Shown here piece after piece: positions 35,865 to 44,522 of a stretch of DNA of 64,000 nt. The notes below the pieces were generated by a model. That model was not told the DNA's origin. It did no database searches and saw nothing but the letters and a program-made list of their open reading frames with translations. A program made the translations under genes and the position numbers. Position 1 is the stretch's first letter. Every line of letters starts with the position of its first letter. The stretch is taken from the NCBI RefSeq assembly GCF_016806065.1, contig NZ_CP032406.1, positions 186,001 to 250,000 on the forward strand, read 5' to 3'. Source of the DNA: Rhizobium rosettiformans. GTDB lineage: Bacteria > Pseudomonadota > Alphaproteobacteria > Rhizobiales > Rhizobiaceae.

Positions 35865-36240
35865 CATTGCGTAACTTGAACAATGACACTGTCTCTCATG
35901 CTGTCAGTTCAGTCAGGTTAACCAACACTCTCAATTTGCATTGCACAAATGTAATGGAATGGTACATGCGGTTCGAGTAAATGGTGAAAATTACGTGACT
36001 GTCATGGAAAAAAGAGATCGTTCTGGAAGCCATCATTGGTCTCTCGATTCCACAGCTCTGGTTCGTTATGTCAATCGTTGTCACAATTGTCGTCTTGATG
36101 GCTGGCGTCTCTTTTACACTCTAACACCGGAACACAATGCCATGACGAACTCCTGATTGACCGGTATTGAACTCGCTCTGAAGCAGAAGGAAAAGCCCTC
36201 GGGCGGAAAATACAAGGCCTGTGCTGCCTTTTGCGGCTAG
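35865..36240 (+). pseudogene. Decayed duplicate of phosphatase 3' end and wzc/exoP
   Basis: Residual frame ALRNLNNDTVSHAVSS (about 35868-35915) matches the C-terminus ALRMLDDKLDVILSS of the phosphatase at 58821. Then GTTAACCAA and ATTTGCATTGC match the intact phosphatase-wzc intergenic region. From the ATG at 36004 the frame EIVLEAIIGL, QLWFVMSIVVTIVVLMAGVS matches Wzc EIDLKSIIGL, QLWLMVSIVVAVLVVTGGVL. A large deletion joins this to QKEKPSGGKYKACAAFCG and a stop (36238-36240), the Wzc C-terminal tail. So a second phosphatase-wzc pair once existed here and has lost about 2 kb. Confidence 0.8.
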
Positions 36241-36296
36241 GAAGAAACACATGGATTTCCAAGCCTTAATCTTAACTGTTTTATCGAGGGACGTTA

Positions 36297-37200
36297 ATGG
36301 TTCAACCAAATAGACTCCGCCTGGCCGTACATTCACCTGGCGGCCTTGGCACTCGTTTCCTGCATGCTATCAAATCCGTTCCAAAAGAAATGATGACCGA
36401 CGTCAACAAGCCCGGGATCCACTATGTGGTGGACAAGGCGATCGAGGCTGATATCGAACATTTAGTCTTTGCCACGGGCCAAGGCAAGATCGTTATCGAG
36501 GGTTACCTCGACATCCAGTTTGAATGGGAGCAGAGGCTCAAGTCTCGCAACAAGAATGCCGAGTTGAGTATGGTGGACGCGCTCCAGCCGACCGCTGGCG
36601 AGACAAACTTTACCCGCCAGCGGGAGCCACTCGATGTTTGCCACGCGGTCTGGTGCGCGCGTCATATCGTCGGATGCGAACCCTTAGCAATGCCTCTGCT
36701 TGACACGATCACGTCTGGTCAGGAGTCCTGCCTGAACGGCATGTTCCAGCTTTACGAAAAGATGGGCGTCAATTTCGTTGCCATGGAAGAATGTGCTCCA
36801 CACCACGCCCAAAAACATGGCACCGTTGGCGTTGGCGATGCACTGGAAGCTTGCTGCAAGGTCACCGAAATTTTGGAAGAGCACGCTAAGGGAGAAGCCC
36901 CGTCAAATTTCTTCATCAATGGTCGTTACGTTCTGTAGCCGGAGATCCTCAAGATCTTGGAGCACAGGAGCGCGGTGCTAGTGATGAATTGGAGCTGTCC
37001 GATGGCATATTGAAGCTCGCCGAGCCACAGCAGGTCGCTTGCTCTTGCTTCAAGGGCCAAACGTTTGACGGCGCCAAGGACGACCTCATACTTGCCGATG
37101 TCTCCTCTGCTATTTTACCTTTCGGATATTTGTCCGGCGATCGAAGAACAGTTGAAGCTTCCTTTACCAGCACGCCGGGAACAACCCCGAAACAACACTA
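36297..37200 (+). pseudogene. Decayed UTP-glucose-1-phosphate uridylyltransferase (galU/exoN)
   Basis: The frame 36297-36938 resembles GalU: GGLGTRFLHAIKSVPKEMM (functional: GLGTRFLPATKAVPKEM), YVVDKAIEADIEHLVFATG, FTRQREPLDVCHAVWCAR, APSNFFINGRYVL. A stop after GRYVL (36936) truncates it; a second frame from 36989 continues MELSDGILKLAEPQQV and FKGQTFDGAKDDLILADVSS, the normal GalU C-terminus, and runs open into manC. The active-site Pro-Ala-Thr is His-Ala-Ile and the VEKP motif is lost. Follows the wzc relic directly, as part of an older gene set. Confidence 0.85.
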
Positions 37201-37216
37201 TAGAAAGCAAGCTGAC

Positions 37217-38653
37217 ATGAAGTTCATTACTCCAGTATTGCTAGTTGGTGGCGCTGGGACGCGGCTTTGGCCGCTGTCACGCAAGAGTTTTCCAAAGCAG
37301 TTTGCCCCACTGATCGGCGAAGATAGCCTGTTCCAGGCTTCTGCTAAACGGCTCTATGCCGAGGGGTTTACCCAACCTGTGATCATCACAGCGTCGGAAT
37401 ATCGCTTCATCGTCACCGAACAACTGGCTGCTGTCGGCATCGAACCCGGCGCAATCCTGATCGAGCCGGAGTCGCGAAATACAGCACCTGCTGTTCTGGC
37501 CGCTGCCCTTCATATCGCAAAGTCAGATCCGGACGGGTTGATGTTGGTTGCGCCTGCCGACCATGTCGTCCCCGATCCAGCAGCCTTCCGCACTGCTGTT
37601 GCAGCAGGTATTGAGGCCGCGCATGCCGACCAGATCGTCACCTTCGGCATTCGCCCTACCCATGCTGAAACCGGCTATGGCTGGCAGGAACTCTCACGCC
37701 CTGCTGTCGAAGGCGAGCCAGTAGCTCTTAAGCGTTTTGTTGAAAAGCCCAACCGCGACAAGGCGGAGGTCATGTACTCTTCTGGCTCCTATCTTTGGAA
37801 TGCCGGGATTTTCCTGTTCAAGGCTTCGACTATTCTTAACGTCTTTCGCAACCTTGAGCCAGATTTGGTCGCGATGGTTACCGAGGCTGTCGATCAGGCA
37901 AAATCTGATCTCGGCTTTTTGCGGCTCGATCCATCCGCTTTTAGCCGCGTGCCCTCGATTTCTATCGATTATGCGGTAATGGAACGCGCTACAAATCTGA
38001 TCACCGTCCCCTTTGCCGCCGGCTGGTCGGATCTCGGCGGCTGGGACATGGTCGCCAACGAAATGGGTAGAGATGCCCGCGGCAACAGTCTCGGAGGCGA
38101 GGCCACCGCCATCGACTGCGACGGCTCGCTATTGCGCTCCGACACGGACGGGCTGCATCTGGTCGGCCTTGGCTTGAAAGACGTGATCGCAGTGGCGATG
38201 AATGATGCCGTGCTGATTGCCCACCGCTCGCGCGCCCAGGATGTCAAGCTTGCCGTCGAAGCACTTGCAAAGCAGGGCGCCCGCCAGGCCGACACTTTTC
38301 TGCGGGACCACCGCCCGTGGGGCTGGTTCGAGACATTAGCGCTGTCCGACCGTTTCCAGGTTAAGCGCATCGTCGTGCATCCAGGAGCGGCCCTCTCCCT
38401 GCAGAGTCATGTGCATCGCTCCGAACACTGGATCGTTGTCTCAGGCACAGCGCGGGTTACCGTCGACAGCGAGGTAAAACTCGTGACCGAAAACCAGTCG
38501 GTCTACATACCGGTTGGTGCTATTCATCGTATGGAAAATCCAGGGAAGGTGCCCATGGTGCTGATCGAGGTCCAGACCGGGGCCTATCTCGGCGAAGATG
38601 ATATCATTCGATACGAGGACATCTATTCGCGCGGCCAAGGCGCGAAGGGGTAG
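37217..38653 (+). CDS. manC: Mannose-1-phosphate guanylyltransferase / mannose-6-phosphate isomerase (ManC type)
   Basis: 478-aa bifunctional enzyme that makes GDP-mannose. The ATG at 37217 opens MKFITPVLLVGGAGTRLWPL, with the pyrophosphorylase motif GGAGTRLWPLSRKSFPKQF; FVEKP is the sugar-phosphate binding motif; the C-terminal isomerase cupin carries PGAALSLQSHVHRSEHWIVV. The frame is open upstream through the galU relic, but those residues belong to the relic. Next gene, 28 bp downstream, is a GDP-mannose dehydrogenase, so the product is probably GDP-mannuronate. Confidence 0.93.
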   Translation: MKFITPVLLVGGAGTRLWPLSRKSFPKQFAPLIGEDSLFQASAKRLYAEGFTQPVIITASEYRFIVTEQLAAVGIEPGAILIEPESRNTAPAVLAAALHIAKSDPDGLMLVAPADHVVPDPAAFRTAVAAGIEAAHADQIVTFGIRPTHAETGYGWQELSRPAVEGEPVALKRFVEKPNRDKAEVMYSSGSYLWNAGIFLFKASTILNVFRNLEPDLVAMVTEAVDQAKSDLGFLRLDPSAFSRVPSISIDYAVMERATNLITVPFAAGWSDLGGWDMVANEMGRDARGNSLGGEATAIDCDGSLLRSDTDGLHLVGLGLKDVIAVAMNDAVLIAHRSRAQDVKLAVEALAKQGARQADTFLRDHRPWGWFETLALSDRFQVKRIVVHPGAALSLQSHVHRSEHWIVVSGTARVTVDSEVKLVTENQSVYIPVGAIHRMENPGKVPMVLIEVQTGAYLGEDDIIRYEDIYSRGQGAKG

Positions 38654-38681
38654 TTGGGTTTGGGTTCGCAAGGAGAACAAT

Positions 38682-39950
38682 ATGAAAATTGCCATATTCG
38701 GAATGGGCTATGTTGGGTTTACTGCGGCATGCTGTATCACAAGTGAAGGACATACGGTCGTTGGCGTTGATGTATCCGAGACCAAGATCGCTGAGATCGG
38801 ACGTGGTATCGCCCCCTTCCAAGAACCAGGCCTTCAGGAGCTCATGCAAAAAGCTCTCGACGCCAAGCTGCTGTCAGCAACTCAATCAGTCCCGGATGCT
38901 TTGATTGGCACTGATCTCGCGATCGTCTGCGTCGGTACTCCCTCAGGCACGAACGGTGCTCACGACATGCGCTACATCGCCGATGTCACGCGTCAAATCG
39001 GAAAGGCCATGGCCGAAATGCCAGAGGCGCGGCTCACGGTGTCTTATCGCTCTACCATGCGGCCGGGGACATGCGAGCGTCTGATTTCGCCGATATTTCG
39101 ATCACTATTAGGCGCTGATTGGCATACGCGTATTAGTTTAGTGTACAATCCCGAGTTTTTGCGTGAGGCTACTGCGATCCACGACTACTTTAACCCACCC
39201 AAAATTGTAATCGGCACAAGTGATGGTCAGCCGTCGAAGGTTATGGATGCGTTACATGAAAACATTAAGGCGCCAGTTTTTTACACATGCTTCGAGGAAG
39301 CGGAAATAACAAAATTCGTAGACAATTCCTGGCATGCAGTTAAGGTTGCTTTTGCAAATGAAATCGGTCGCATCTGTGAGAGACTAGGAATTTCGGCGGC
39401 CAAGGTACACGAAATTTTCGTTTCGGACACAAAACTTAACATATCCCCCTATTACACGCGCCCCGGCGGGGCGTTTGGCGGCTCTTGTTTGCCTAAGGAT
39501 GTTAGAGCTCTGACATTTATTGCTCATGATGTGAACGCCCAGACGCATCTACTTGACAGCCTTCTTCGTTCTAACGAAGCACATAAGAACCATCAATTTG
39601 AGGCTGCTCAGAAGCTCTTGCCCCAGACAGGCGGTAGAGTGTTGATGGTTGGTCTTGCGTTCAAGGCTGGTACAGATGATTTGCGCGAGAGCCCTAACGT
39701 GGACCTTGCCCGAAAGCTTCTTGAAGCGGGACACAAGCTGTTTGTCTTCGATCCCAATCTGGAGCCCGCGCGTCTTCGTGGACAAAATCTAGGTTATGTT
39801 TATTCGGCGCTCCCGACGATTGATGAATTGCTGGTAGATAAGCCTCATGCAGAAGCCGAGCAGTGGGATCTTGTCGTGGTGAACAATACCACGTCTAATT
39901 TGCTGAACCTTGTTGGGCAAAAAATATACATCACTTACTCAATTTCATGA
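38682..39950 (+). CDS. algD: GDP-mannose 6-dehydrogenase (AlgD-like)
   Basis: 422 aa from the ATG at 38682 after AGGAGAA. The UDPG/GDPM dehydrogenase family: Rossmann MKIAIFGMGYVGFTAACC, NPEFLREATAI, catalytic cysteine in FGGSCLPKDVRALTF and KAGTDDLRESP. DYFNPPKIVIG and KLNISPYYTRPGGAFGGSC are closer to AlgD than to UDP-glucose dehydrogenases. With ManC it would supply GDP-mannuronic acid. It is codon-richer in A/T in its middle third. The C-terminus (KIYITYSIS) is slightly unusual and may have been trimmed by the IS debris that follows. Confidence 0.85.
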   Translation: MKIAIFGMGYVGFTAACCITSEGHTVVGVDVSETKIAEIGRGIAPFQEPGLQELMQKALDAKLLSATQSVPDALIGTDLAIVCVGTPSGTNGAHDMRYIADVTRQIGKAMAEMPEARLTVSYRSTMRPGTCERLISPIFRSLLGADWHTRISLVYNPEFLREATAIHDYFNPPKIVIGTSDGQPSKVMDALHENIKAPVFYTCFEEAEITKFVDNSWHAVKVAFANEIGRICERLGISAAKVHEIFVSDTKLNISPYYTRPGGAFGGSCLPKDVRALTFIAHDVNAQTHLLDSLLRSNEAHKNHQFEAAQKLLPQTGGRVLMVGLAFKAGTDDLRESPNVDLARKLLEAGHKLFVFDPNLEPARLRGQNLGYVYSALPTIDELLVDKPHAEAEQWDLVVVNNTTSNLLNLVGQKIYITYSIS

Positions 39951-40115
39951 ATATACTAATTATTTGATATTAGTGACATCAACGGCACCACAGACGCTTT
40001 TTAAGCCTTATATTAGTCGCGGAAAATTAGCTAATGCTATAGAGAAGGAAATATCTCTCCCTGAAGAATACAAAAAACCGGACACTTCGATTTACCCGGT
40101 TTGTGGCACTCCCGG
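39951..40115. other. AT-rich spacer without a supported gene
   Basis: Contains AAACCGG...CCGGTTT at about 40073-40099, a potential hairpin that may be the terminus of the IS5-type fragment to its right. No coding evidence. Confidence 0.4.
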
Positions 40116-40271
40116 CTATGGCCGAGGGGCTGCCTTCGCGTTCGGTGCCAGTTTTTGAACCGTTGATTGCGGCATTTCTGCCCCTTGCGGGGCGGCTGCC
40201 CTCTTTTGCGACGCGTGTACGTGGAAGACGTATTGGAACATGTTGTAGGCGATGTTGGCCATGCCGATCTT
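40116..40271 (-). pseudogene. IS5-type transposase C-terminal fragment
   Basis: Minus-strand translation KIGMANIAYNMFQYVFHVHA, then SQKRAAAPQGAEMPQSTVQK and a stop at 40116 matches the C-terminal tail of IS5/IS1182-like transposases (KxGMANIxYN). Nothing upstream of it remains; the IS110-type remnant follows at 40281. Confidence 0.6.
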
Positions 40272-40280
40272 CACTGTTGA

Positions 40281-40352
40281 TTATGGGATGGCCCGCCCTT
40301 ACGAGGACATCAAGCATGAGGCCCTTCTCTTAAAGGGAAAGGAGCTGAGCCA
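40281..40352 (+). mobile_element. IS110-type left-end remnant
   Basis: TTATGGGATGGCCCGCCC at 40281-40298 copies the left end of the IS110-type element at 33562, and AGGAGCTGAGCCATG-like sequence corresponds to its transposase start region. Cut at about 40352, where a copy of the IS-C left end begins. Confidence 0.65.
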
Positions 40353-40353
40353 T

Positions 40354-40433
40354 GCATATTGGCCTGCTGCCGGTTTTTCGGACACCGAGTTAGGCTAGTC
40401 CCACCGTGTTTTCAAATTCCATAGGGCTGAGGT
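40354..40433 (+). repeat. IS-C left-end remnant (80 bp)
   Basis: Almost identical to 50167-50240, the left end of the complete IS-C element (GGCCTGCTGCCGGTTTTTCG, then TTTTCAAATTCCATAGGGCT). Interrupted at 40434 by the 29-bp motif. Direct repeat with the copy 10 kb away. Confidence 0.85.
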
Positions 40434-40462
40434 TGTTGGTTTCCACGCAGAACTGAGCCGGT
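40434..40462 (+). repeat. 29-bp IS-end motif, copy 3
   Basis: TGTTGGTTTCCACGCAGAAC then TGAGCCGGT; one base different from copy 1. Marks the left boundary of IS-B. Confidence 0.85.
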
Positions 40463-40504
40463 TATGGAGTGAACCCCTCGGGCTGGACCACGAGGCGCTT
40501 CAAA

Positions 40505-41302
40505 CTAAGCCGCCTGCTGGGCGAGTTGGGTTTCAAATTCTGTTGGCGACATGTAGCCAAGGGCCGAGTGCAGCCGCTTGGCATTGTAGACTTCTTCGAT
40601 GAACCTGGGCAATCGCTCGGCGACGTCCGCGAAGGTTTCATACCCGGCTGGATAGATGTCCTCTACTTTCAGAGTCTTCATGAAGCTCTCGGCCTGCGCA
40701 TTGTGATAAGGGTTGCCAACGGCGCTCATGGATCCCTGTAGGCCTGCCGCATCGAGCGCTCGTCGATAGGTCTCACTTGCGTATTGGCATCCGCGATCCG
40801 TGTGGTGAATGCAGCCAGGCTGAGGCTTTCTGTTCTCGATGGCCGAATGTAGTGCGGCCAGCGCCAGCGGCGTATCCAGGCGTTTCGATAGGCCATAGCC
40901 GACGACTTTCCGGCTGCAAGCGTCGAGAATGACGGCAAGATAGCAGAAGCCGACGGCGATGCGGATGTACGTGAAGTCTGCCACCCAGACCATATCGGGT
41001 CGCGCCGGGATCACATTGCGATAGAGGTTTGGGTAGATCGGCGAATCGTGGTTGCTATCCGTCGTGCGAACATACCGCTTGCAAGGCTTGATCCCCAGGC
41101 CATTGGCCCGCAAGACGCGGGCGACCCGCTTGTGGTTGACGAGGTGACCTCGCCTCTGGAGCTCGTGCGTGACGCGTCGATATCCGTAGCAAGGCAGCTC
41201 ATCCTGGATATCCTCGATGATTGCAACGAGCTGGCTGTCGCTGAGATTTAAAGCTTTTGCCGCCGATCGGTAATAGTAAGTGCTCCTGGGGAGATCGATC
41301 AT
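40505..41302 (-). CDS. IS-B transposase OrfB (IS3 family)
   Basis: 265 aa. HTH_21 region ([28 protein letters not shown]) then the integrase core with D in [11 protein letters not shown] in [12 protein letters not shown] and E in [11 protein letters not shown]. Ends [20 protein letters not shown] residues intact. Its ATG overlaps the orfA stop region (ATGA at 41299-41302). Confidence 0.9.
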   Translation of the reverse strand: MIDLPRSTYYYRSAAKALNLSDSQLVAIIEDIQDELPCYGYRRVTHELQRRGHLVNHKRVARVLRANGLGIKPCKRYVRTTDSNHDSPIYPNLYRNVIPARPDMVWVADFTYIRIAVGFCYLAVILDACSRKVVGYGLSKRLDTPLALAALHSAIENRKPQPGCIHHTDRGCQYASETYRRALDAAGLQGSMSAVGNPYHNAQAESFMKTLKVEDIYPAGYETFADVAERLPRFIEEVYNAKRLHSALGYMSPTEFETQLAQQAA

Positions 41303-41661
41303 TTTGCACCCCCGTCTGACAGAGCAGACCGGGGGCCGGTGATGATGGAGGAGCTCCCGCTGTCGCCAGCGATCGCTTGGCGCGGAGTTTTTTTCACCAG
41401 GTCCAGCTCCATGGTGAGCTGGCCGACCTTGCGTTCGAGCGCCGCAATTTGGGCCTCGTACTCTGCAATGACGCTGGCCTCAGCCTCCTCATTGTTCAGT
41501 TCGCCGCGATCGAACTGCGTCAGCCATAGCTGGATGAGGTTTGCCGAAACGCCGTAGGTGCGCTGTGCGTCGCGCCGTCCGATAACACCGTTTCGGATAT
41601 CCTGACAAAGCTGTAATTTGAATGGCGTCGAATGCCGGCGATATGGACCTCGGGACTTCAT
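41299..41661 (-). CDS. IS-B transposase OrfA (IS3 family)
   Basis: 120 aa. N-terminal helix-turn-helix ([34 protein letters not shown]) and a leucine-zipper segment ([20 protein letters not shown]). After VKKT the frame continues to GGAK. Normal partner for OrfB. Confidence 0.88.
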   Translation of the reverse strand: MKSRGPYRRHSTPFKLQLCQDIRNGVIGRRDAQRTYGVSANLIQLWLTQFDRGELNNEEAEASVIAEYEAQIAALERKVGQLTMELDLVKKTPRQAIAGDSGSSSIITGPRSALSDGGAK

Positions 41662-41720
41662 GAGCCTTCTCCGGTTGAGGCCCGCAGAGTGTATCAGTTT
41701 TTCCAGGTCTCGTGGTCCAG

Positions 41721-41756
41721 CCCGAGGGGTTCACTCCACCCGAGGGGTTCACTCCA
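41721..41756 (+). repeat. Tandem duplication of the IS-B right tip (2 x 18 bp)
   Basis: CCCGAGGGGTTCACTCCA occurs twice in a row (41721-41738 and 41739-41756). The left end has only one copy, so this is a local duplication, perhaps from an imprecise transposition event. Confidence 0.9.
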
Positions 41757-41758
41757 AA

Positions 41759-41787
41759 ACCGGCTCAGTTCCGCGTGGAAACCAACA
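41759..41787 (-). repeat. 29-bp IS-end motif, copy 4 (inverted)
   Basis: ACCGGCTCAGTTCCGCGTGG then AAACCAACA, the exact reverse complement of copy 1. Truncates the IS110-type gene to its right. Confidence 0.85.
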
Positions 41788-42144
41788 CATGGACTCTGCG
41801 TCTAGCCGGTCGGTCTTCGCCCTACGGCTTCGCCTGTTGACCAAGAAGCTGGTGGAGTCGAGTACTGACGTGCGTATGCCTCGCTTCCGCAAGAACCGAG
41901 CTAACCAAAAGCCGTCATACCCGGCCTCAAAGCAAACCACGATCTCAGCTGAGCACCCATCCACCTGGGCCGCGCTCACTTGCTCACGCTCCAGCATTCC
42001 GACGAGCGCTGCGGTATCGCCGCCTCGAACCTGCCGAAGCTTCACGCGATCTGAGTTTGGAGAAAGCACTGCAACTAGCCATGTGGACTTGCTCAACTCA
42101 ATGGCTGCATACACTGGCACACTGGACTTGGCGTTGTCATTCAT
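41788..42144 (-). pseudogene. IS110-family transposase fragment (N-terminal 118 aa)
   Basis: From the ATG at 42144: VPVYAAIELSKSTWLVAVLS, CFEAGYDGFWLARFLRKRGI, RRSRRAKTDRLDAESM, the DEDD domain of an IS110-type transposase. It ends where the 29-bp motif begins. The upstream end of this element extends to about 42309, part of which recurs inverted at 52731-52787. Confidence 0.85.
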
Positions 42145-42252
42145 CTGAGGCCTCCTCGTTGTCGATGAAGCGGATGAGCCAGGCGGCTCGTCCATAGCAT
42201 CTACAATGAAATCCATCCCCATTCCGCGCTCAAGATGGCTTCCCGTCGGCAA

Positions 42253-42309
42253 TTCATCAGGGCTAAATCAAACTAGCCGACATGTCCGGTGAAACGGGGT
42301 GCACTCCAC
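42253..42309 (+). repeat. 57-bp IS110-end repeat, inverted copy at 52731-52787
   Basis: Begins TTCATCAGGGCTAAATCAAA and ends GGGGTGCACTCCAC. The reverse complement at 52731-52787 appears identical. It flanks the ugd-wzy gene block as an inverted pair about 10.4 kb apart. Confidence 0.85.
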
Positions 42310-42572
42310 AAGTTGATCCGGCGGCTCAGAAAGTTCGGGCGCCGACAAGGTCAAAGGCTGCAAGGCTTTCCGTGCCCAACTCTTAGCGAGATGTTGCGGT
42401 GCGTTATTTTCTTGGTTAAATTAACCAACAGTAAACATACCGGGTGACAACAGTCTGCCCTTTCCCTAAGAAAATCCACAGAGTGAGTTGAACATAATTG
42501 AAGTGCGGTGGGGGCCGTATGGTTTGTCAGATAAAAGTATCGTATAATGTAAGCAATGGCTGTAGAGACGCA
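42310..42572. other. Non-coding stretch with a TTGGTTAA palindrome
   Basis: No coding signals. Holds the perfect 17-bp palindrome TTGGTTAA-A-TTAACCAA (42412-42428) about 150 bp before the exoY relic. Similar GTTAACCAA elements precede wzc and its relic. Probably the old promoter region of the exoY copy. Confidence 0.4.
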
Positions 42573-42970
42573 GATGTTACAGGCAGTTGCTTTGGCGCTG
42601 TAAACCCACGTAGATCGAAGCACCTTGCGGCAAACGAAACTTCAACGGTGGCGTTTCTGTTGTGGCATTGCTATTGCTGCTGCGGCGCTGGGGTAAGGAA
42701 TGCGATGCGATACTCGTCTAAAGGCACCGCTAAGTGTTTACCCATCGTTGTGATGTCCTCGGCGTCCAACAGACGAATGAGTAGGATCCACGTGTGACCC
42801 GTGTCGGCTCAATTTTGCGTCGCACCCGCAGCCGTGGAGCGTATTGGTGGGTGAGGTGTCCCTGCTTGGTCCGCGTTGCCACTCAATCGGTATGTCTGAC
42901 GAGGGGCCTCCCCGACTCGGTTTTGGTGCCTGCCTATCATGATCGCCGTGTGACCGGGCTGGTATGATCA
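42573..42970 (+). pseudogene. Decayed second exoY-type sugar transferase
   Basis: Fragments in shifting frames line up in order with ExoY at 26917: GSCFGAVNPRRSKHL (GSSIGGSGFRRPKSL), GVQQT and DPRVTRVGSILRR (GVTQT, DPRITKLGAFLRK), VLVGEVSLLGPRCHSIGM (VLIGDMSLVGPRCHAIGM) and LVPAYHDRRVTGLV (LVPTYHQRH...GLTGLA). Stops, frameshifts and loss of the DELPQL block show it is dead. It precedes ugd, as an old part of the cluster. Confidence 0.8.
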
Positions 42971-43183
42971 GGTGCGCTTATTGCTAGTCCAGACGGATCA
43001 TCCCTCGCGAGCAACGGCACGAATCGCCAGAAGATTGTATTGAATATAGAATTGCTTGGTGTGGCTCGACCTTGAGATCCCTGACTAGGCGGCTTGGATC
43101 GAATCGTGTTGCGGAACTGCGCTTCTGCTTGGTCAACTTATTAGTATTCACTTGGCAGTCAGCCATCAACAAACGGATAGATT

Positions 43184-44488
43184 ATGCGCATTGCAATTAT
43201 CGGTACCGGTTATGTCGGCCTTGTGTCTGGTGTCTGCCTTTCCGATTTTGGCCATCACGTCACTTGTATCGACAAGATAGAAGACAAGATTGGCCGGCTC
43301 AATCGTGGCGAGATGCCAATCTATGAGCCTGGTCTGGACGAGATGATTTCGCGAAATGTGGCCTCCGGTCGCCTTTCCTTTACAACTGATCTTGCCCAGC
43401 CGGTGGCCGAAGCTGACGTGGTCTTCATTGCGGTCGGCACCCCTTCGCGCAAAAGCGATGGCCACGCCAATCTCACCTATGTCTATGCTGCCGCCCGCGA
43501 GATTGCCTCTGCCGTTAGGGGCTTCACCGTTCTGGTGACGAAATCGACAGTCCCCGTCGGCACTGGCGATGAGCTGGAGCGAATCATTGCGGAGGCTAGT
43601 CCGAAGGCTGACGTCGCTGTCGTCTCCAATCCGGAATTCCTGCGCGAAGGCGCGGCGATAGCCGATTTCATCGCACCTGACCGCGTAGTTGTTGGCATGA
43701 ACGACGTTCGCGCCCGCGATGTCATGGCAGCGGTCTATGCGCCTCTTGATGCCCAACGCCATCCCGTCATTTTTACGACACGTCGTACGGCAGAACTCAC
43801 AAAATATGCTGCGAATGCCTTCCTGGCTCTCAAGCTTGCATATATCAACGAGATCGCTGATCTTTGTGAGCAGGTCGGGGCAAATGTCCAAGACGTATCT
43901 CTCGGCATGGGGCTCGACACGCGCATTGGCCAGAAGTTTCTAAATGCTGGCCCCGGTTACGGCGGCTCGTGCTTTCCCAAGGACACACTTGCACTCGTAA
44001 AGACCGCCCAGGACCATAACAGCCCGATCCGCCTGATCGAAACGATTGTCGGCATCAACGAAACACGCAAGCGCGCCATGGCCCGCAAGGTCGAACGCGC
44101 TGTTGGCGGTGATTTGCGCGGCAAGACAGTGGGCATTCTGGGTCTCACCTTCAAGCCGGACACCGATGACATTCGAGAGTCGCCAGCGCTCTCCATCGTC
44201 CAGGCACTACTCGACAAGGGAGCGCATCTGCAGGCATATGATCCGGAAGGCATACCCGCTGCACGCCAGATGATGCCGGAGCTGGATTACAAGTCCGACG
44301 TTGATTCCGTTGCTGAAGGGGCCGACGCTCTGGTGATCATCACCGAGTGGAAGCAATTCCAGCACCTGGATTTCGACAAGCTCAAGTCGCTGATGGCCTC
44401 TCCGGTACTAATTGATCTCAGAAACATCTACAAAGCGGAAGATGTGCGTGCCAAGGGTTTTGTTTATGATGGCGTGGGGCATGGGTGA
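43184..44488 (+). CDS. ugd: UDP-glucose 6-dehydrogenase
   Basis: 434-aa enzyme that oxidises UDP-glucose to UDP-glucuronate with two NAD. Rossmann MRIAIIGTGYVGLVSGVCLS, VTKSTVPVGTG, NPEFLREGAAI, catalytic Cys in YGGSCFPKDTLALV and FKPDTDDIRESP are all present; length is normal for RkpK/ExoA-type rhizobial proteins. Supplies glucuronate for the polysaccharide. GC-rich compared with the genes that follow. Followed 34 bp later by the PssD-like gene. Confidence 0.93.
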   Translation: MRIAIIGTGYVGLVSGVCLSDFGHHVTCIDKIEDKIGRLNRGEMPIYEPGLDEMISRNVASGRLSFTTDLAQPVAEADVVFIAVGTPSRKSDGHANLTYVYAAAREIASAVRGFTVLVTKSTVPVGTGDELERIIAEASPKADVAVVSNPEFLREGAAIADFIAPDRVVVGMNDVRARDVMAAVYAPLDAQRHPVIFTTRRTAELTKYAANAFLALKLAYINEIADLCEQVGANVQDVSLGMGLDTRIGQKFLNAGPGYGGSCFPKDTLALVKTAQDHNSPIRLIETIVGINETRKRAMARKVERAVGGDLRGKTVGILGLTFKPDTDDIRESPALSIVQALLDKGAHLQAYDPEGIPAARQMMPELDYKSDVDSVAEGADALVIITEWKQFQHLDFDKLKSLMASPVLIDLRNIYKAEDVRAKGFVYDGVGHG

Positions 44489-44522
44489 TGAATAAACTGA
44501 ATGCAGCCTTATTGGTGGGCAA

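Larger units (their letters stand above)
40463..41758 (-). mobile_element. IS3-family element (IS-B)
   Basis: Ends TGGAGTGAACCCCTCGGG (40465-40482) and its inverse at 41721-41738, followed by GCTGGACCACGAG on the inner side. The right end has an extra tandem copy of the 18-bp tip (41739-41756). Encodes orfA and orfB on the minus strand. Unrelated in sequence to IS-A, yet flanked by the same 29-bp inverted motif. Confidence 0.85.

Noticed and set aside
36989..37216. Upstream extension of manC to 36989
   Set aside because: These residues are the C-terminus of the galU relic; ManC homology starts exactly at the ATG at 37217.
41721..41756. CRISPR-like or iteron meaning of the 18-bp tandem repeat
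   Set aside because: It is simply a duplicated tip of the IS-B terminal repeat.
42498..42797. 99-aa Cys-rich plus-strand frame as a real gene
   Set aside because: Its middle matches decayed exoY in one frame and then leaves the homology; it is part of the pseudogene.
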